Source: JAICTV01 sp035634055 | GTDB lineage: Bacteria > Planctomycetota > Phycisphaerae > Tepidisphaerales > Tepidisphaeraceae | Length of the DNA stretch: 24,164 nucleotides | NCBI GenBank assembly: GCA_035634055.1 | Contig: DASQDR010000024.1 | Coordinates: 1 to 24,164 of the forward strand | Reading direction: 5' to 3' | Shown here: positions 21,862-24,164 of the stretch, one piece after another | How the letters are laid out: the number at the start of each line of letters is the position of its first letter | How positions within the stretch are numbered: the first letter of the stretch is position 1 | Position numbers and translations under genes: made by a program | Notes under the pieces: generated by a model | The model's database searches: none | Seen by the model: only the letters and a program-made list of their open reading frames with translations | Told to the model about the DNA's origin: nothing

Positions 21862-24164
21862 TTACGCCTCGACCGTTTGCGGGCGCTGCTCCGGGTCGGT
21901 CGGCTCGAACGCTTCGTCGCCCTCGTCGGCGTAGACGAAGCCGTTGCCGTCGTCGGTCTCGTACCCTTCGGGCGGGTCATAGCCGTCGCGCGGGTCGGCG
22001 GCGCCGCCGGGCGGGGGCGGGTCGTGCGCGTCGGGGCCGGCGTCGGCGGCGCCGGTCCGGCCCAGCATGTAGGCGCCGGCGGTGCAGCCAATGATGGCGG
22101 CGAAGGAGCCCAGCACGTAGACCGGCCGTTGGTCCTTCATCTTGTCGTCCACCTGCACGTCGTTCTCCGACGGGATCCCGGGATAAGCGACCTGCTCGGA
22201 CTCCTTCTGCTTGGCCTCGAGCTGGATGGTCAGGCGCTGGAGCTCGGCCTCGGCGGTGTCGCGCTGGCGGCCAAGGACGTCGCGCTTCTCGCCGGCGCTC
22301 TTCCCCTGGTCGATGGCGTTGCGCAGGTCGATGAGCTTCTTGTTGGCGGCGAAGAAGGCGGCCTCCGCCTGGGCGCGGGTGCGCTCGGCGGCGGCGAGGT
22401 CGGCGGCCTTCTGCTCGATCGCCTGGTTGCGCTGCGCCGGCGTGGCCGGCACCGGCACGGCCGGGACCGGCGCGCCCCACGCCCCCCCGCCCGCGCCGCC
22501 GCCCGCCCCGCCACCGGCAGATTCCGCGAGCACGCGCTTGCGCTCCGCCACCTTCGTCGCCAGTTGCGATGCGCTGGTCTGGAGGTTGCGAATTTCCTCG
22601 TCCGCCTGCTTGTTGGCGGCGTCGGCTGCCTCGGTGTACTGCCGCCGCGCGTCGCGCACGTCCGCCAGCCGCCGGCCCATCTCCGTCGCCAGTTGCTGCT
22701 GCTCGGGCGTCAGGTTCGCCAGCGCGGGCTGGTTCTGCGCGAACGCCTGCTGCATCTCGTCCAGCCGCGCCACCGTGCGCGAGCGGTCGGCCTCCATGTT
22801 CTTCTGCGTGGCGTCGATGAACTTCTGGAGCTGGTCGATGGCGTCGGCGTAGAACCCGTCGTCGGCCACGATCGTCTGCCGCGCCTTGATCGCGCTTTCC
22901 AGGAAGCTCAGGTCCGTGCGGATCTCGTCGGCTTCCTTCTGCATCCCCTGCCCGACGGCGGCGTTGTACTGGCGGGTCTTGATGTCCTTCTGGTCCATCA
23001 GGTTGACCAGCTCCGGGTCCTTCTTCCAGACCTCGGCGCGGCGGGCGAGCATCTTCTCGTTGAGCTGCCCCTTGAGCTCCGCAAGCCGGTTGGACTGCTC
23101 CTGCTGCGACCTGATGAGTTCGTCGGTCAGCTCGCGCGTTTGCGTCAGCAGCCGCTGCGCGTTGGTCAGGTAGGCGATCAGCTCCGGGTTGTTCTTGACC
23201 GCGCCCTGCGCCTGCTCGATCTGCTTGTTGAAGGACTCGATCGATTGATCGAGCTTGGCGCGGGCGGCGGCGGCCTTCTCGCTGCGGCCGTCCTGGATCG
23301 CGCCGACGCGGTCGTTGAGCTGCTGCAACTCGCCCTGGAGCTGCGCGAGCTGCGCGTCCGGGGCGCCGCCGGGCGCGGCGCCGCCGCCGCCGGTGGGGGC
23401 GATGGGCCCGCCCTCGCGAACCTGCTTCAGCTCCGACGACAGCCGCGTGACGGTGGCGACCGCCGCGTTGTACGCCGACTCGAGCTGCCCCGCCTGCGCC
23501 TCCAGCCGTGTGCGGTCGGCGGCGCTGGGCATCGCCGCGGCGACGGCGGTCAGCTCCTCCACCTGCCGCTTGAGGTCCTCCACCTCGCGCAGCTTCTCGG
23601 CCCGCGCCTTGACCAGCGATTGCACCGTGCGGATCAGCCCCGTCGCCTCGGCGACGCGCGGCTGGTTGCTGCCGTAGACCGCCTGCAGCAGCGCGAGCAT
23701 GCGCGGCTTGTCGTCGGCGGCGGCCGGCACGTTGAACGGGCCGACCTTGCGGCCGGTGTAGGGAATGGTCAGCGCGCCGGTCTTGGCGTCGAGGCGCGCT
23801 TCGGAAACCATCCGCGAGTAGGCGACCGAGTCGTCGAGGAAGCCGGCGGACCTGCCGCGATTGGCCTCGGCGAACCGTCGGGCCGCATCGACGCGCACCT
23901 GCCCGAGCACCGCGATCTGCTCCTTCTCCAGCGCGTTCTGCTGGAAGCGCGTGAGCGCGCCGAGGTGGTTGAACTTCACCGAGCCGGCGACGAGCGAGCG
24001 GACCGGGACCAGCGCGTAGATCCCGCCGGCGGCGGCGGCCATGAGCAGCAGCATCAGCGGGAGCATCAGCGCCTTGAGCCCGAACCACCGCCGCTTCTTG
24101 CGCGGCGCGGGCGGGGGCGGCACGTCCCCGCCGGCGGGCACGCCCGGCTGCCCGCGGCGCGGCG
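21862..24164 (-). CDS. Two-TM coiled-coil protein, Wzc/Wzz-like topology (5' end outside window)
   Basis: At least 759 residues from a GTG at 24141. The frame stays open to the right edge (Pro-Arg-Arg-Gly-Gln-Pro-Gly), so the true start is probably beyond it. Numbered from that GTG, a basic Pro-rich start (PPPPAPRKKRRW) precedes a membrane helix at about 22-46. A long external region (50-670) is mostly coiled coil (150-260, 275-345, 350-560 and 590-650) with Gly/Ala-rich breaks. A second helix is at about 674-693, and an acidic Pro-rich tail ends the protein. Two helices enclosing coiled coils resemble polysaccharide chain-length proteins, and IPSENDVQVDDKMKDQRPV before helix 2 is reminiscent of that family. 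The cytoplasmic kinase domain of Wzc is absent. Function unassigned. Confidence 0.8.
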   Translation of the reverse strand, partial: PRRGQPGVPAGGDVPPPPAPRKKRRWFGLKALMLPLMLLLMAAAAGGIYALVPVRSLVAGSVKFNHLGALTRFQQNALEKEQIAVLGQVRVDAARRFAEANRGRSAGFLDDSVAYSRMVSEARLDAKTGALTIPYTGRKVGPFNVPAAADDKPRMLALLQAVYGSNQPRVAEATGLIRTVQSLVKARAEKLREVEDLKRQVEELTAVAAAMPSAADRTRLEAQAGQLESAYNAAVATVTRLSSELKQVREGGPIAPTGGGGAAPGGAPDAQLAQLQGELQQLNDRVGAIQDGRSEKAAAARAKLDQSIESFNKQIEQAQGAVKNNPELIAYLTNAQRLLTQTRELTDELIRSQQEQSNRLAELKGQLNEKMLARRAEVWKKDPELVNLMDQKDIKTRQYNAAVGQGMQKEADEIRTDLSFLESAIKARQTIVADDGFYADAIDQLQKFIDATQKNMEADRSRTVARLDEMQQAFAQNQPALANLTPEQQQLATEMGRRLADVRDARRQYTEAADAANKQADEEIRNLQTSASQLATKVAERKRVLAESAGGGAGGGAGGGAWGAPVPAVPVPATPAQRNQAIEQKAADLAAAERTRAQAEAAFFAANKKLIDLRNAIDQGKSAGEKRDVLGRQRDTAEAELQRLTIQLEAKQKESEQVAYPGIPSENDVQVDDKMKDQRPVYVLGSFAAIIGCTAGAYMLGRTGAADAGPDAHDPPPPGGAADPRDGYDPPEGYETDDGNGFVYADEGDEAFEPTDPEQRPQTVEA

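Overview
This is a GC-rich window (roughly 70% by eye) that most probably comes from a planctomycete, perhaps a Phycisphaerae-type lineage. The main evidence is the calcium-repeat metalloprotease, which has a very basic N-terminus followed by an EPLDARTLLS stretch, matching the LEPR-XLL motif typical of Planctomycetota. Proteins with DUF3592 repeats, a Planctomycete-style P-loop ATPase, weak Shine-Dalgarno sequences and many short dispersed intergenic repeats fit the same assignment. The class-level placement is inference.

Layout. Bases 1-311 are a lower-GC stretch with no convincing gene, followed by tRNA-Ser(GGA) on the minus strand (312-400). Next come a CrcB fluoride channel and a TrpG/PabA glutamine amidotransferase (minus), a tail-anchored PilZ-type protein (plus) and a DegT-family sugar aminotransferase (minus). 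The aminotransferase is divergent from an MsbA-like ABC exporter that carries an unusual PDZ-like insertion (plus). A tightly overlapping three-gene minus-strand operon follows (6043-8998): a duplicated DUF3592 membrane protein with an arrestin-like tail, a second arrestin-like protein and a small P-loop ATPase. A DUF4118-type sensor histidine kinase (minus) ends inside a dispersed hairpin repeat.

The plus-strand cluster 10615-13578 is the most distinctive part. A YdjI-like SPFH/GYF_2 protein and a YdjG-like double zinc-ribbon membrane protein flank an MNT nucleotidyltransferase and a HEPN protein. The first and last resemble the membrane-stress module that works with PspA in Bacillus; the middle two resemble a MntA/HepT-type toxin-antitoxin. 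All four are close-packed or overlapping, so they are probably co-transcribed. After this come a small secreted Cys/His protein (plus), a GT-C/PMT-like glycosyltransferase (minus), a membrane coiled-coil protein with a SwrB-like C-terminal helix-turn-helix segment (plus), the LEPR-XLL/metalloprotease/RTX protein (minus), a CNNM/CorC-type CBS transporter (plus), a complex repeat region, and a large Wzc-like two-TM coiled-coil protein (minus) running off the right edge.

Working themes are envelope and membrane homeostasis (PspA-partner-like proteins, ABC lipid-type exporter, glycosyltransferase, sugar aminotransferase, coiled-coil chain-length-like protein), ion homeostasis (CrcB, CNNM) and signalling (PilZ, histidine kinase). 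At least five distinct short repeat types occur between genes, and two of them supply the last codons and stop of a neighbouring gene.
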